DNA of 64,000 nt from Perkinsus olseni (taxonomy: Eukaryota; Perkinsozoa; Perkinsida; Perkinsidae), in contig JABANP010000097.1 in assembly GCA_013115135.1 (NCBI GenBank), positions 1 through 64,000 on the forward strand, written 5' to 3'. The notes below the pieces were generated by a model. The model was not told the origin of the DNA and made no database searches. It saw only the letters and a program-made list of their open reading frames with translations. The position numbers and the translations under genes were made by a program. Numbering within the stretch: the first letter of the stretch is position 1; the number at the start of each line of letters is the position of its first letter. Positions 36,973 to 48,203 of the stretch are shown in pieces.

Positions 36973-39225
36973 TTAGATTTTGTCATGTTGTGTATTAGGA
37001 TATACTGTTGTTGATGAATGGCATATAGGACAGGGGAGGGAAACCGACGCGGCTGTTGCTGCTGCTGTTGCTGTTGCTTCGTGTTGTTGTTGTTGTAATA
37101 TACATTTACTACATAATGTATGACCACAAGTGGTATAGGTATGTAGACCATCATCCAAAATACGCCATCACATAACATACAGGTAAAGGCACGTGTTAAT
37201 ATAATACCACATTTTCGTATATCATCAACATAGTCATCGTTAATTGTGCTAGGAGTTTGAGTGTACTTGCTACTCTTTTTGTCCTCAGCATCACAGCATA
37301 CTATCATACAACACTGATTGCCTTTATTCCACGTTCTACTAGGCTTCTTCTTCTGTTGGACTGCTGTTGTTGATGTTGGTATGGTTTGCACAGCAACAGT
37401 TGTGGTACATGGTGTAACAATAACATTGCGGAAGTCATAATGACAAGAAGTGGTTGCATCACGAGGACTCATCACTGCATTTTGGGAACACTCTTCCTGC
37501 TGCTGCTGTTGTGCCTGCTGCTGCTGCTGTTGTGCCTGCTGCTGCTGCTGTTGTGCCAGCTGCTGTTGCTGTTGTGCCAGCTGCTGTTGCTGTTGTGCCA
37601 GCTGCTGTTGCTGTTGTGCCTCTGCTGCTATGCCTTGCAGTTGTGCTGATAGATCATCAATCGTACTGCGGGCATCATGTAGTTGCTGTGTTAATGTTGT
37701 TATAAGGACCTAACAGGGATAATGCCTCCTCACTCTGACCAGCCTATCATCACTTCCTTATCATTCCTCCTTCTCTCAGCAGCCTCCCTCTCCCCCCTCA
37801 ATTCCCTATCATGTATCGTACGTATCGCGTCAAGTTGTCTAGCCGCTTCATCTTGTACATCACCTATCCTCCCCTTCGCCTCCTGTAGTTCGCCCTCCAG
37901 TGTTGCCATCCTCATCTGAGCAACGGCGAAGATGATCATCAAGTAGCCGCCATGAACATGCTTCTTCTTCTGCATTATCATTATGCATTACCTCCATCTC
38001 CTGCTTCACACTACTGTGATATTCTCGCTCCTTCATCAGTCTCTCCTCGGCATCATTAATGACATTACTAATCTCATTATCCTTCCTACGTAACCCTTCA
38101 TTCAGTTCATCAATTCTCTCTTTCAAGGTGGTATTATCGTTCTCCTAAAATCATGTACCGCTCCAGATGAATCATGAGCATCATCATGATCAAGCCTCTC
38201 ACAACATCTTTCAACTTCCTTGACAGCTGCCTCCTTATGTTATCCCTACCTTCTACTTTTCCTTTACATTCCCTCACACCATCTCTCAGTACCTGTTCCC
38301 GACTACTGTCACCATCATCACTAAGAGTGTTGTATTGATCACTTTTATTTGTGCCTTTTGGGCATCCAAAGGTAGCCCTATCATGTCTAGCCTTATTCCT
38401 AGCATCATTACATCTTTGTTCTAGTTCTCGGCATCGGGCTATTGTACCCTAGTATGATGATGATGATGATGATGTTGTATGTTGTCCTACTGCCATTATT
38501 ACCTGTAGTTGTGCATCGAGCTGCCAATTATGTAATTCATAATTTCGTATCTTCTTCCGCAGTACAACATAACAACGACTCCTCTCTCTTCCTTCGTCGT
38601 CCGCATCCACATGATATCCTCCTTCTTTGCAATGCTCCTGTATAGTAGTATTATTATCATTGTTATCGGTAGCCACAGCATCATATTTCATCCTCCTTCT
38701 ACCCTCCCTTACTATCCTACATAGCAATACCATGCCCATCCTTCTCGTATCATCATCATCATTATTCTACTATTGCCTCAGTGGTATACGGTCTATTGCC
38801 CTTCCCCCGCTTCTTCTTGTTGTTGTTTGCCGCCATGCTCCTCTCCCTCAATGCTTTTATCTCTAAATAATCCTGTTCATGCCTAATGATCATACCCAGT
38901 ACTACTGTAGTAATGATGATGATGACTATCACCTTATCCTATGGAGATGGCATTGATTAGCAAGTAGTTTGAGTTTAGACTCCATACCAGCTACTACATG
39001 TGCTACATGCTCCGGTATGGTTGAATAATCCAATCTATCTAGTACTGCCTTTATCTTGTAATCATCATCAACATCATCAGATAGGAGATCTTCCATCGAG
39101 GGTTGTGTTCCTTCCTCCGTCTCCTCCTCGCTGCTACTCTTTGATGACATTGGTGAGTGCATGACCCCTGTACTTGTGTCCACTTCTAGGCTACTCTCCA
39201 CCTTCTCATCATGCTGCATCTGCAT
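36973..39225 (-). CDS. Coiled-coil protein with C-terminal RING finger (frame break in the RING)
   Basis: Starts MQMQHDEKVE at 39225. Acidic and S/E-rich N-terminus, then coiled-coil exons (VLDRLDYSTIPEHVAHVVAG, CRELEQRCNDARNKARHDRA, LRRKDNEISNVINDAEERLM, MATLEGELQEAKGRIGDVQD), a heptad-like polyQ array, then a RING: FTCMLCDGVF ... TYTTCGHTLCSKC ... LPCPICHSS. The layout of a long coiled coil plus C-terminal RING recalls BRE1-type E3 ubiquitin ligases, but I cannot show orthology. The first Cys pair and the CGH...C motif lie in different frames separated at a run of four T on the minus strand (37157-37160), with no intron signals between. This is either a one-base loss, an assembly error, or an unspotted splice. 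If real, it would disable the RING. Confidence 0.6.
37495..37620. repeat. 21-bp tandem repeat encoding AQQQQQ(L/Q) heptads
   Basis: The motif ttgtgcc recurs at exact 21-base intervals from 37509 to 37614 (six times). On the minus strand in frame each unit encodes seven residues, Ala, five Gln and Leu or Gln, so repeat length equals a coiled-coil heptad. It joins the coiled-coil region to the RING part of the gene. Confidence 0.85.
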
Positions 39226-39447
39226 CCTATGCTATAGTATACCGAGATGATGTTGATAACCATGCTGATCTCACCATGTTGTCGAGTCCTGGACGGCAGA
39301 CAGTTGCTTCTGACGATGGGACAGTATTGTTGAGTTGTTAGATATACTACAACGTCATCATCATCATCATTATAGATACTGAATAAACACTACAAAAGAT
39401 ACACAAATCATTCAGGAAGTATCGAACATTCGAACATGGTGATAATG

Positions 39448-42400
39448 TCACATCCATGGCTCGTCGTAGACCTCGTCTTGTGCACCACCACCACCACAAC
39501 CACCAGCAGCAGCAGCAGCAGTTGTTGTTGTTGTTGTTGTGGTGGTAGGATGATCATGTATAACAGTAATCACTGCATCCATGTCTATAACAAGTATGAT
39601 ATGGGAGGAATCCTTGATGACTATATTGCCATGATGTATAATAATAACAGGTCGTCTTGTAGTAGTAGTGTGTTCCCTAATTCTAGTTGGTAATATAGCG
39701 GGCATCTCCCCGGTCGGATCGGATACTCTATCTTCTCCTTCAACTACCAGTACCATCGTCTTATCTATATGTACCACCTCGTTGTTCCTGGTGATAGCAC
39801 TATTATCATGTTCATTGACATTGGAGTGGTAGTAGTAGTGTTGCTGTAATATATCCATCAATAACTGTGATATATGTACAACATAACCAAGATCATTATC
39901 ATCACTTGTAGGGATGCCATCCAACTCATCTAGTGCACGATTCCAGTTGGGAGGAGGAGTCCATACATCATCATCATTGTCATCGTATTGACGTTGTGAG
40001 GAGGAGAGAGTAGCCTCTCTCTCCATCTCTGTAACATCACTGCTCACATCCTCATCTTCTTGCGGCGGCGGCGGCCATTGGGTGTTCTGAGTGTGGAATA
40101 TCATCTCGAGTGAGGAGGCGAAGGGACGGGTCCGTGGCCGTGCCGGACGGGTAAGGCCATCATCACCATGCCCCAGCAATGATGATGTTACGCCGTCCTC
40201 ATGATGATGATTATCATTGGATGAAGATGGTATAACGGTATCATTATCATCAGATGCGACTAGGTGGGGAGAGTCGTCTAGAAGAAGTCCCTGCTCCTGC
40301 TGTTGCTCTTGCTGTTGCTCCTGCGGTTGATTGTAATCATCATCATCATCATCATCATCGTTGAATATACGATCGATGGCACGGGAAAGCATACTATGAT
40401 GGTGCATGATGATATTAATGATAACAACAACCAATACAGGTTCGACATTAGTGATGATGGAAACGAGTTCTATGGTGCATGCTGGTTCTCATCATCATCA
40501 CTGCCTCTATTAGTGTTACGATTCATTTCTTGTTGTTGATGTTGTCGTTGTTCTGCCTGCTCTCCCTTCTTCGCCATGTGATATTTAATAGCTCCCCATT
40601 GGGTAGTGTCTTATACCAGCTTATAGTTGACAGACTTGGTTGTTGTCGATTCATACATACGTCATCATGGGGAGGTGGCTGGGTGGCTATAGGCTCACTT
40701 CTCCATTCACCCATAGTTAGTATCATCATCAGCCTCTCATCATCATCACGTCTAACTTCTTCCCTCAGTATTGTCGCCCTTATCTCCCTACCCAGGATAG
40801 TCATTGTAACCATACCATCCTCTTTAACCTATTATACTCTATACTGCCTCTCACTTGCCTCCCACTCTCCTACTTCTATATTATTAGCGTATTGACTCCT
40901 CCATTTACCAACAATAGAGAAGCCAGCAGCAGCAGGTGTTGTTGGGTTTGCGGTACTGTGTACCTCCTCCCTCGATGGATCTAGGGGCTGCTGCACCCCA
41001 TGTGTAGTAGGTATAACGGACGTGTCTGATAATGAGCCACATCGTATATTCATGATGATGATGATGATGATGATGATGTACTGTGTTCTGTTCCCCGTTG
41101 GAAGTTGTCATCCGTGCAAGTCTTGATTAGTGCTGCTCCTACTGCTGTTGTTGCTGTTGATAACATCATCGACTGTTGCTGTTGCTGTTCTTCTTCTACT
41201 CCTGCTGTTGCTGTTGCTCGTGTTGATAATGCTCTTTCTCCCTCGGTAGTATGAATCCTGTAGACCTGGTCACTTGGCCACTCTCACCTCACTACTCCCT
41301 ACTCTTACCTTCCCTCCAATCGATCCGTCGTCATCTTGATGATGATCATCATCGATGTCGTCGTATAAGGAAGTCACATCGTAATGGGGGTCCAAAGCAG
41401 GAAGTGCAGTAACAGCTCTGACCATCATGATTCAGCTATGGTACGATCGGCATCATCATCATCAGGAGTAGTACTGTTGAAGTGCAGCAGCACGGTCCTC
41501 TAAGCGTTGCTTTAGACATGCTCGAGTTGTTGTTGATAGTAGTATTAGTATCTCATTATCCCTGTATCATCACCTAGTAGAAGTATCACGGGACAACTAA
41601 CCGTACCTTCCCTGTTCCTCGTCCCCATGATCAGCATTCACCTGATAAGGTTACATCTCAGCGATTATGATGTCCTCTTGTCTCTTCATACTGTTAGTGA
41701 TGATGATGATAATGTATGTTGAAGATAAGCCTCGAGCAATGGTCCTGTATACTCATGGATGATATACTTCAATCGTCTCAATCCTGTGATACATCTAATA
41801 ATAATATTCACAACTACTTCGTTATTGCCTCCACCAATGCTGCTATCACTACTACTTCTCCCGTTTTCCTTTTAAAGTATCAAACTCCGCTCTGCCATCA
41901 TGCATCTTACGTTCTATACTACTCATCTGATCTCGTAATCGTGCCCTATCCTCTCTGTAACCTGGTCACCCATCCGCACACTACTCTCCATCTTACTCCT
42001 ACCAGTGTGGCGGGGGCCTCTGTGTAGTTTAACCTGTTCTAAGGTTGTCCCTAGTTGTTGATATCGATTGCGTAGTGCTGCCATCGCTCGCACACACTAA
42101 CATGTAGCAGCAGTCGGTAGGGAGTAGGGACACCAGCCTGCTACTACTACTACTACTACTACTACCTTAGCCAATTCATATTCAATAGTGATCTTATTAA
42201 CTTCCAACTCTGCTTGTTGGCATGCATGATGGAGGTAGGCCATACACCATGATGATGGAGGTGATGATGTACCAACAACCTATACATCATACGAACATCT
42301 TGCCATGTTCATCAGCCGTACTTCGGAACGAGGAGCTTCTTTCCCATGAGCATAATAATGTATCGGTGATAATACTCCTGGACCACTAGCATGATGATGA

Positions 42401-44273
42401 TGCTGCAGTCCACGCCTCCATAAGATTCTCCCTCTTCCTGTTGTTGTTATTGTTGTTGGCTTTCTTCTTGAGTTAATGGTATGCTGCTGCATCCATTCTA
42501 TACTCTAAGCGTGAGTACTATCTCTATCACCAGTACTATCACCTACACTGGGTGGTATGATGTTAGCATGATGATTGTGCTGCTGGTATGCATAATAAGT
42601 CGATATTGATGTTGTTGTTAATGGCACACTGTTATTGTGTGTGCATGTCCAATACCCATTGCCATCTTGCTTCAGCCTCTCTACCGAGAACGACGAGCCT
42701 GTTACGCATACACCACCTAATGATGATAATAGCAGAACCATGGCGACACCATAACGCCATACCATATATTGCATGATAGTGGGAACAGTAGCCCCCTCCT
42801 CCTCCTCCTCCTCCTCCTCGCCTCCATCCAGTCCTGGTATCATGATTACCGTCATCCGTCAGCCAGAAGCCTTGTAGTTGTCCAAGGAGCTGATGTTTCC
42901 TAGCCACTGAGCACCACTACCCCGATACGGCGATGGGTATGGTCTACTAAAACGTTGTGTGATGTTAGCCTCGTCGACGAGATCATTTACATAATGCTCA
43001 TCGGGTAGTGTATTATCCTGAGACTAATATGGATGATGTAGTAGTGAATAGTATTGGCCATTACCCCAACTCCACCGCCGCCGCCGTCGACAGGCGATGA
43101 TGTTGGTAGTATTATGCCCAGCTTATCCAACTTCACCCACCTCTCTGTCCTCTTGTTGGTGCTTGCTAGTACATGATGATGATGATAACCTATACACCAT
43201 AGTACAGCACTTAGTATTACTGGATGATGAACTGCCGGGTGTTGTTGTTGAGGATGATGCGGTATGATGATGGTGATCATACTGCCATTGTATTATCTAT
43301 TCATCATTACACGTCGTTGTTGATGTTGAGTAATGTTGCTGTACTACTGTCATGCCATCTTTATGTTCAAGTTGTCCCCTCGCTACATATACCATACTAT
43401 CATCATCACACGGCAATGACGAAGGGATACCCTCCTCCTTCTTCTCCGCGGCCATCATCAGTGTGATGGGGCCATCGTATTCATCACTTAAGCTGATCAT
43501 CCTCACTTCCCCTCTCACTATAGTATTGCCTGTAGTGATAACATTCATAACGAGGCATGCTTAAGGGTGATGATACCAACCTATCACAATAGCTGCTGCT
43601 GCTGTTGCTGTTGCTGGTTGTGGTCGTTGAGGCGTAGCGGATGATGCAGCTTGATGATGGTGAATGGTCCATACCCCTTGGAAGGCTGATACATTCCTTA
43701 TACCCACCTACACATCATCACTACAGGGCTACCAATGGCTCCCATCACCATTCCACTAGAGGATGATGTTGTATCAGGGTCCGTAGCCACCTCATGGTCA
43801 GTCGGACCGAAGCGGCCCAGTGATGATGATGTCATCGGTGCTGGTGTCCAGGATTCCCTCGACAGCAGCAGCTCCTGACGGCTGGGAGATAATTTTATCA
43901 GCAGGAGCAGGAGCAGCAGGAGCAGCATGGTAGGGTGTACCTTGTGTAGTTTCTGCCTCCTATCATGGATCTGTTCTTTTAACAAGGCGAGCTTCCATTG
44001 CTGCTGTTGTTGATGCATGATATTATCAGACTCATCATTATTATTATATATCCCAATCGTGGTGTTATTATCATCCTGTCTTCGTCTCTCGTCATTATTC
44101 TTTCGCACTCCTCCTTCCCCTTGTTGTTGCCCTATCCTATCTTGCAGGAACCTTATGGCATATACTCCATAGCTAGCTTCGAATAGTGCCTCGAGTATCC
44201 TATTCTGAGCAGGTAATAGTAGTATATCATCGTCTATTAGTATTGTTGCCTTCTCCTTTTCCTTAATATACAT
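39448..44273 (-). CDS. Uncharacterised large multi-exon gene region with W/DG-containing segments
   Basis: Coding-like segments on the minus strand run from about 44273 (MYIKEKEKATILIDDD, LLPAQNRILEALFEASYGVY) to a stop at 39448. Recurring short pieces resemble one another: GFSIVGKWRSQ, LTMGEWRSEP, AFQGVWTIHHHQ, LQGFWLTDDGN, KQDGNGYWTC. This suggests a diverged tandem repeat with a conserved Trp. The last exon (40434-39448) is D/Q/S/T-rich with ordinary parts such as PPPNWNRALDELDGIP and RVSDPTGEMPAILPTRIRE. No family recognised. Exon borders are not resolved and more than one gene may be present. The segment near 44000-44273 could instead belong to the upstream acetyltransferase. Confidence 0.4.
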
Positions 44274-44344
44274 AGCTTCTCCCTTCAATAGGAGTATCCT
44301 TCCATCCTTCTACTGGTAGCACCTGGAAGGGCGTTGACATCATA

Positions 44345-45396
44345 TCATTCATACCAGCATAAGATGATACCCAATGTTCTTCTCTTGTCAACACCGAGCT
44401 CAGGATGTCGTCCATCACTGCTGCTGCTGTTGCTTCCGGCGACTTGTGGCTCTCTCGTTGTACTACCTGCTGATCGACATGATGAGCCCTGATCTGTGGG
44501 CGATCTTTGGGCACCACCCACTTTCGTGAAGCCCAACCTACGGACAATAGCTTGGCTTGGTATGTTATTAGACATGATATCAGCCTGTAGATGAGTAATG
44601 ATAGTGGCGTGTGGTGAAGTAGGAGTGGTGAAGAAGAAGCCATCATCAAGAGCAAAGAAGATGAGCCTTCTCAAAGCCTTGGCCACGATACCACGCCCTT
44701 GGAAATTCTGATGATGGCGGCGGTGATGGTGTCATACTAATGTGAGTAGTACATGGCCTATCCAATAAGCGATGTTAAGAGTCTTCAATTGGCTCCTTCC
44801 ATGGTCAGGTAAAGGAGGAGGGCATGGTGTATGATTGTGTCCCTGATATGGTGATAGCTCATGGTGATAGCTTATTGAGTAGTAATGCTACTACTACTAC
44901 CAGCACCTTGTCGCTCGATCGTATCTCCATTCTGATCTGACCACATAACTGCCCTTCGTAGAAAATACCAGGGTATACACCTGTCTATAGTAGTACTGAA
45001 AATAATGGACATAATGGTATTAGTATCACTACCTTTACGCATGGTGGTAGAGGTATGTGCATTAGATATACTAGAGAGGGCATCATCTAGTGTCGTACCC
45101 GCTGCTGCGTCTATTGTTACATATTGCCCAACTCTCTTCCCTCTATTCCTGATGTATCACAGTGGGAGTATATCAGTACGCATCATCCCTCACTCTGATA
45201 TTAGTCTATGAAGATCGACAGCATGCTTTGACTCTGATAATAGTAATAGACTCATACCATCACCAACCTGCAAGTACCACAACATCAACAACTCACTGCA
45301 CTCACCACATCATACCATCAATGGAGTATCAATCAATGGTCCACGTGGAGTAGCCCTGCTGCTGCTGGTGGTGGTGGTAGTGCCATCGTTCAACAT
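44345..45396 (-). CDS. GNAT-family N-acetyltransferase
   Basis: From ATG at 45396 (MLNDGTTTTTTSSSRATP) through DGMSLLLLSESKHAVDLHRL, IPWYFLRRAVMWSDQNGD and LNIAYWIGH to QGRGIVAKALRRLIFFALDD and NNIPSQAIVRRLGFTKVG. The last motifs match the acetyl-CoA-binding G-x-G-x-A loop and the N..S...RRLGF end of RimJ/RimL-type GNAT enzymes, which acetylate alpha-amino groups of proteins or small amines. Introns are short; the one near 44700-44760 splits YWIG from GRGI. The C-terminus is uncertain: two overlapping frames follow LGF, one ending at 44345 and the other at 44263. Substrate unknown. Confidence 0.7.
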
Positions 45397-45643
45397 GATA
45401 ATATAGGTATTCCCTAGTAAAGGGGTTCATCTCCTAACGGATGACCCCGAACATCGTCATATCATCATAGAGGGGAGTATATTCGAGTGATTCGCACCAC
45501 CACCATGCGTGATCATCGTCATCATCACCGACAGCTCTGATGAGTACATCTAATAAGAGTTCATCAATAGGTGCTCGTCAAGGGCTACAGTGAATTTACT
45601 ACGCAACTCATCGATAGTGATAACGTGATAGAAACGATAATCG
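45397..45643. other. Spacer between GNAT gene and ADAT2
   Basis: About 250 bases without a supported gene, holding the GNAT promoter side and ADAT2 3' end. Mixed sequence. Confidence 0.4.
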
Positions 45644-46465
45644 CTATAACACAGTAGCTGGATGATGGTCATTATTATCGGAAGGTGTGGTAGGGGATTC
45701 TCTATCACTCCGCCTATGACGCTTCTCCGGTGGTAAATTAGGATTACCCCGTTGATAACATGTACGTAATAGCTCCACAGCCTCATCAGCAAGTAGCCCA
45801 CCCTAAGATACGGTGGGAGGTGGTTTTAGTAGTTGTTGCTGTACTTACTTCAACTCGATAAGGACCATCCCCTCCCAGCGCCCTACTACTAGGTTTATCA
45901 TTAATTCTATATACTGAACCAGTACCACCAAAACGATCATTACCACAACCTGATAGGAGTCCTTGAGAGGCTGTTGAGATCTTTATTATTATTACCATAG
46001 ACAACTCTACCAATGCCCAGTATATGTAGGGCTGCAGCACACATGACACACGGTTCCACTGTTACATACAATGTAGCCCCACGGAGACATGAACATGACT
46101 CATCCTTAGCGAATATCCTGAGGTTAACATTGATACATATTGTATAGCATTCTACGTACTTGTCAGTTGCAACAAGCTCTGCATGTCGTGTAGCATTCCT
46201 GGTATGGTTGGTCTCATTAGCTGCAGTAGCGAGGACCTCAGATCCGTCCTTCGATACGAACGCACATCCAACAGGTACCTCATCTTGAAACAAGGAGGAA
46301 CAACAGATGATGATGATATTAGGTATGTGTATTGTGATTATTACCATTATCATAGGCATGTTGGGCTGCGGATATCGCTATTCTCATGAACTTCTCATCA
46401 TCAATAGTAAAGTGATGATCCATTGCCGCAACTCTTATATCGTCCACTTGCTGCTGTTGATCCAT
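45644..46465 (-). CDS. ADAT2: tRNA-specific adenosine deaminase subunit 2 (ADAT2/Tad2/TadA-like)
   Basis: Model complement(join(45644..45802, 45849..45949, 45996..46283, 46345..46465)) totals 669 nt (222 aa). Introns are 46, 46 and 61 nt. N-terminal KFMRIAISAAQHAYDND leads into EVPVGCAFV; the zinc-site motifs are ATRHAELVA (His plus catalytic Glu) and VTVEPCVMCAAAL (PCxxC); then IGRVVYGCGNDRFGGTGSVY and ADEAVELLRTCYQRGNPN, which match the eukaryotic ADAT2 C-terminus closely. The enzyme deaminates adenosine 34 of tRNA anticodons to inosine, usually with ADAT3. An insert between HAELVA and the second motif (YTICINVNLRIFAKDES) is slightly longer than in animals. Every junction restores conserved sequence, so the model is strong. 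Confidence 0.93.
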
Positions 46466-46501
46466 ATAGCAACAAACCCCCTGATTGATTGATAATACTC
46501 G

Positions 46502-47824
46502 TCAACACAAGACCGTACTGATTAAGAAAGTAGTCGATAGTAGTAACAGAACACTACTCATAAGTGAAGGTTTGACGAGCATCATCAGAAGCCGATAATG
46601 GCGTATCCTTGACAGTAGTGGACCTGCCCGAAACAGCATCGTATTCAACAGTTTGTCGTTGCTGTTGGTGTGGTAGTACATGTAGTCCTGTTTGAACTTG
46701 TTAATAACATCAGTACTAAGTCCGAAGGAGTCCATCGCCCCCATTTGACCCTCATCAAGGGTGAAGGAGAATAGATCACGGTTATTGGCCATCCTGTCCA
46801 CATTCTGACTCTTTGGTATATGCACAATGTGGTGTTGTATCAGCCAACGACCGATAACCTTGATAATGATTAATGATAAGAACATCATCACGACGACGAC
46901 GACCACGATGCCCATACTACCTGTGATGGTGTAACATCCAGTTGTTGTGATATCTTTGTTATACGAGGATCTTTGAATAGATCACCGGCCTTACCAAGCC
47001 CCCTCCATGACAACAATGTTATGCCCTTGGATTGGAAGTAATCAATAGTCTTCTTACCTGTGATGATGATCATCATAGTAGTAGTATGACGAGGATGCAG
47101 CAGCAAAGGTGGTATAACTATTACGATATATTAATGGATTGATCTCTATCTGATTCACTACTGGTTCTATTGTTACACCAGGAGATGCCATCAACTCCTC
47201 ATAATCCTCAATAGTAAAGTTACTCATACCAATAGCTCGAACCAGACCGGATTGCTGCCTAACATTATTAACAGATGGCATCATCAGTACCTTACTGGTA
47301 TCCTATTACAATTCTTGTAAGGTCTTATAAGCCTCAATATACTTCCCTGGCACCGGCCAGTGTATGAGGTAAAGATCGAGATAGGAGGTTTGTCTGATAT
47401 GACAACAATGACAACAACAATGACGATGACCACGTTCGACATTATTACAGATCCTCGAGTGTCTTCTTACACTGCTCAATGATAGCATCATGACCTTGAT
47501 ACACTTTATCAGGCCATACTTTACTTATTATGAAGAGATCATCTCTAGATACACCAGAGGCAGCCAACCCCTCACCAACCACCTTCTCGTTACCGTAGAA
47601 TGAAGCACAATCGAATAGTCTGTAGAGGGAGAGCCCTTCTAGAGAGAGTGCTGGTGATGTTGTTGTTACCTGTATCCAGCTTTGACAGCATCGATGATGA
47701 TGTCTTTACCATCTCTACCAATCCTCTCACCAGTAGGGGTATACCCTACTTTATATGTACCAAACCCAACAGCAGGTATGGATACACCGTTGGATAACTT
47801 GAATGATGGTGTAGCAGCAGACAT
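46502..47824 (-). CDS. Aldo/keto reductase with C-terminal hydrophobic tail
   Basis: Starts MSAATPSFKLSNGVSIPAVG at 47824; an in-frame ORF extends a little upstream. Core motifs: VGFGTYKVG, LFDCASFYGNE (catalytic Asp and Tyr), FIISKVWPDK (Lys), YLDLYLIHWPVPG (His), LVRAIGMSNF, EPVVNQIEINPL, GITLLSWRGLG, IGRWLIQHHIVHIPKSQN (NADPH-binding strand). These are the AKR TIM-barrel enzyme signatures; the substrate is unknown. Introns are 50 (47620-47669), 55 (47394-47448) and about 50 nt, including a junction joining TLQEL to QQSGLVRAIG. After the usual end the frame continues into a hydrophobic tail (SSVLLLLSTTFLISTVL), which could be a tail anchor and is unusual for soluble AKRs. Confidence 0.88.
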
Positions 47825-48203
47825 TATGATATTAGAAGACAACGACACTAATGACGATACTCTACCACTAGATGTAGATAATAATAAACAAGACTCGTTG
47901 AACATGAAGAGGTGATGGGTGATGGATAATAGGCTCAAGGCCCAACATCACCACTACCACCTTCACAGGTAGGTGGTGATGGTGATACCCACTTCCACGC
48001 TAGATTCATCCATGGTGTGGGATGCCGCTTGTGTAGCGACGACAGAGTCCGACAGGAGGAACGCTCGTTGGGCGGGGGCAGCCGTCGTCACAGTGCTTTC
48101 ACGGTTCGAATCAGGGTGGTGACGCAGGTTCAAATCCGGGTAGGAGCTTTGCTTCTCGAGCTCCAACCATATTGATGTTGCCATACGCAGTTTGATTATA
48201 ATT
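47825..48203. other. Divergent spacer with a non-repetitive island
   Basis: Lies between two divergently transcribed genes and so probably contains both promoters. 48000-48170 is non-repetitive and carries two B-box-like motifs, GGTTCGAATC near 48107 and GGTTCAAATCC near 48129, but no tRNA cloverleaf could be drawn. Confidence 0.4.

Noticed and set aside
48090..48160. Possible tRNA gene (two B-box-like motifs)
   Set aside because: T-stems CACGG/CAGGG and GCAGG/CCGGG do not pair, and no acceptor or anticodon stem could be drawn.
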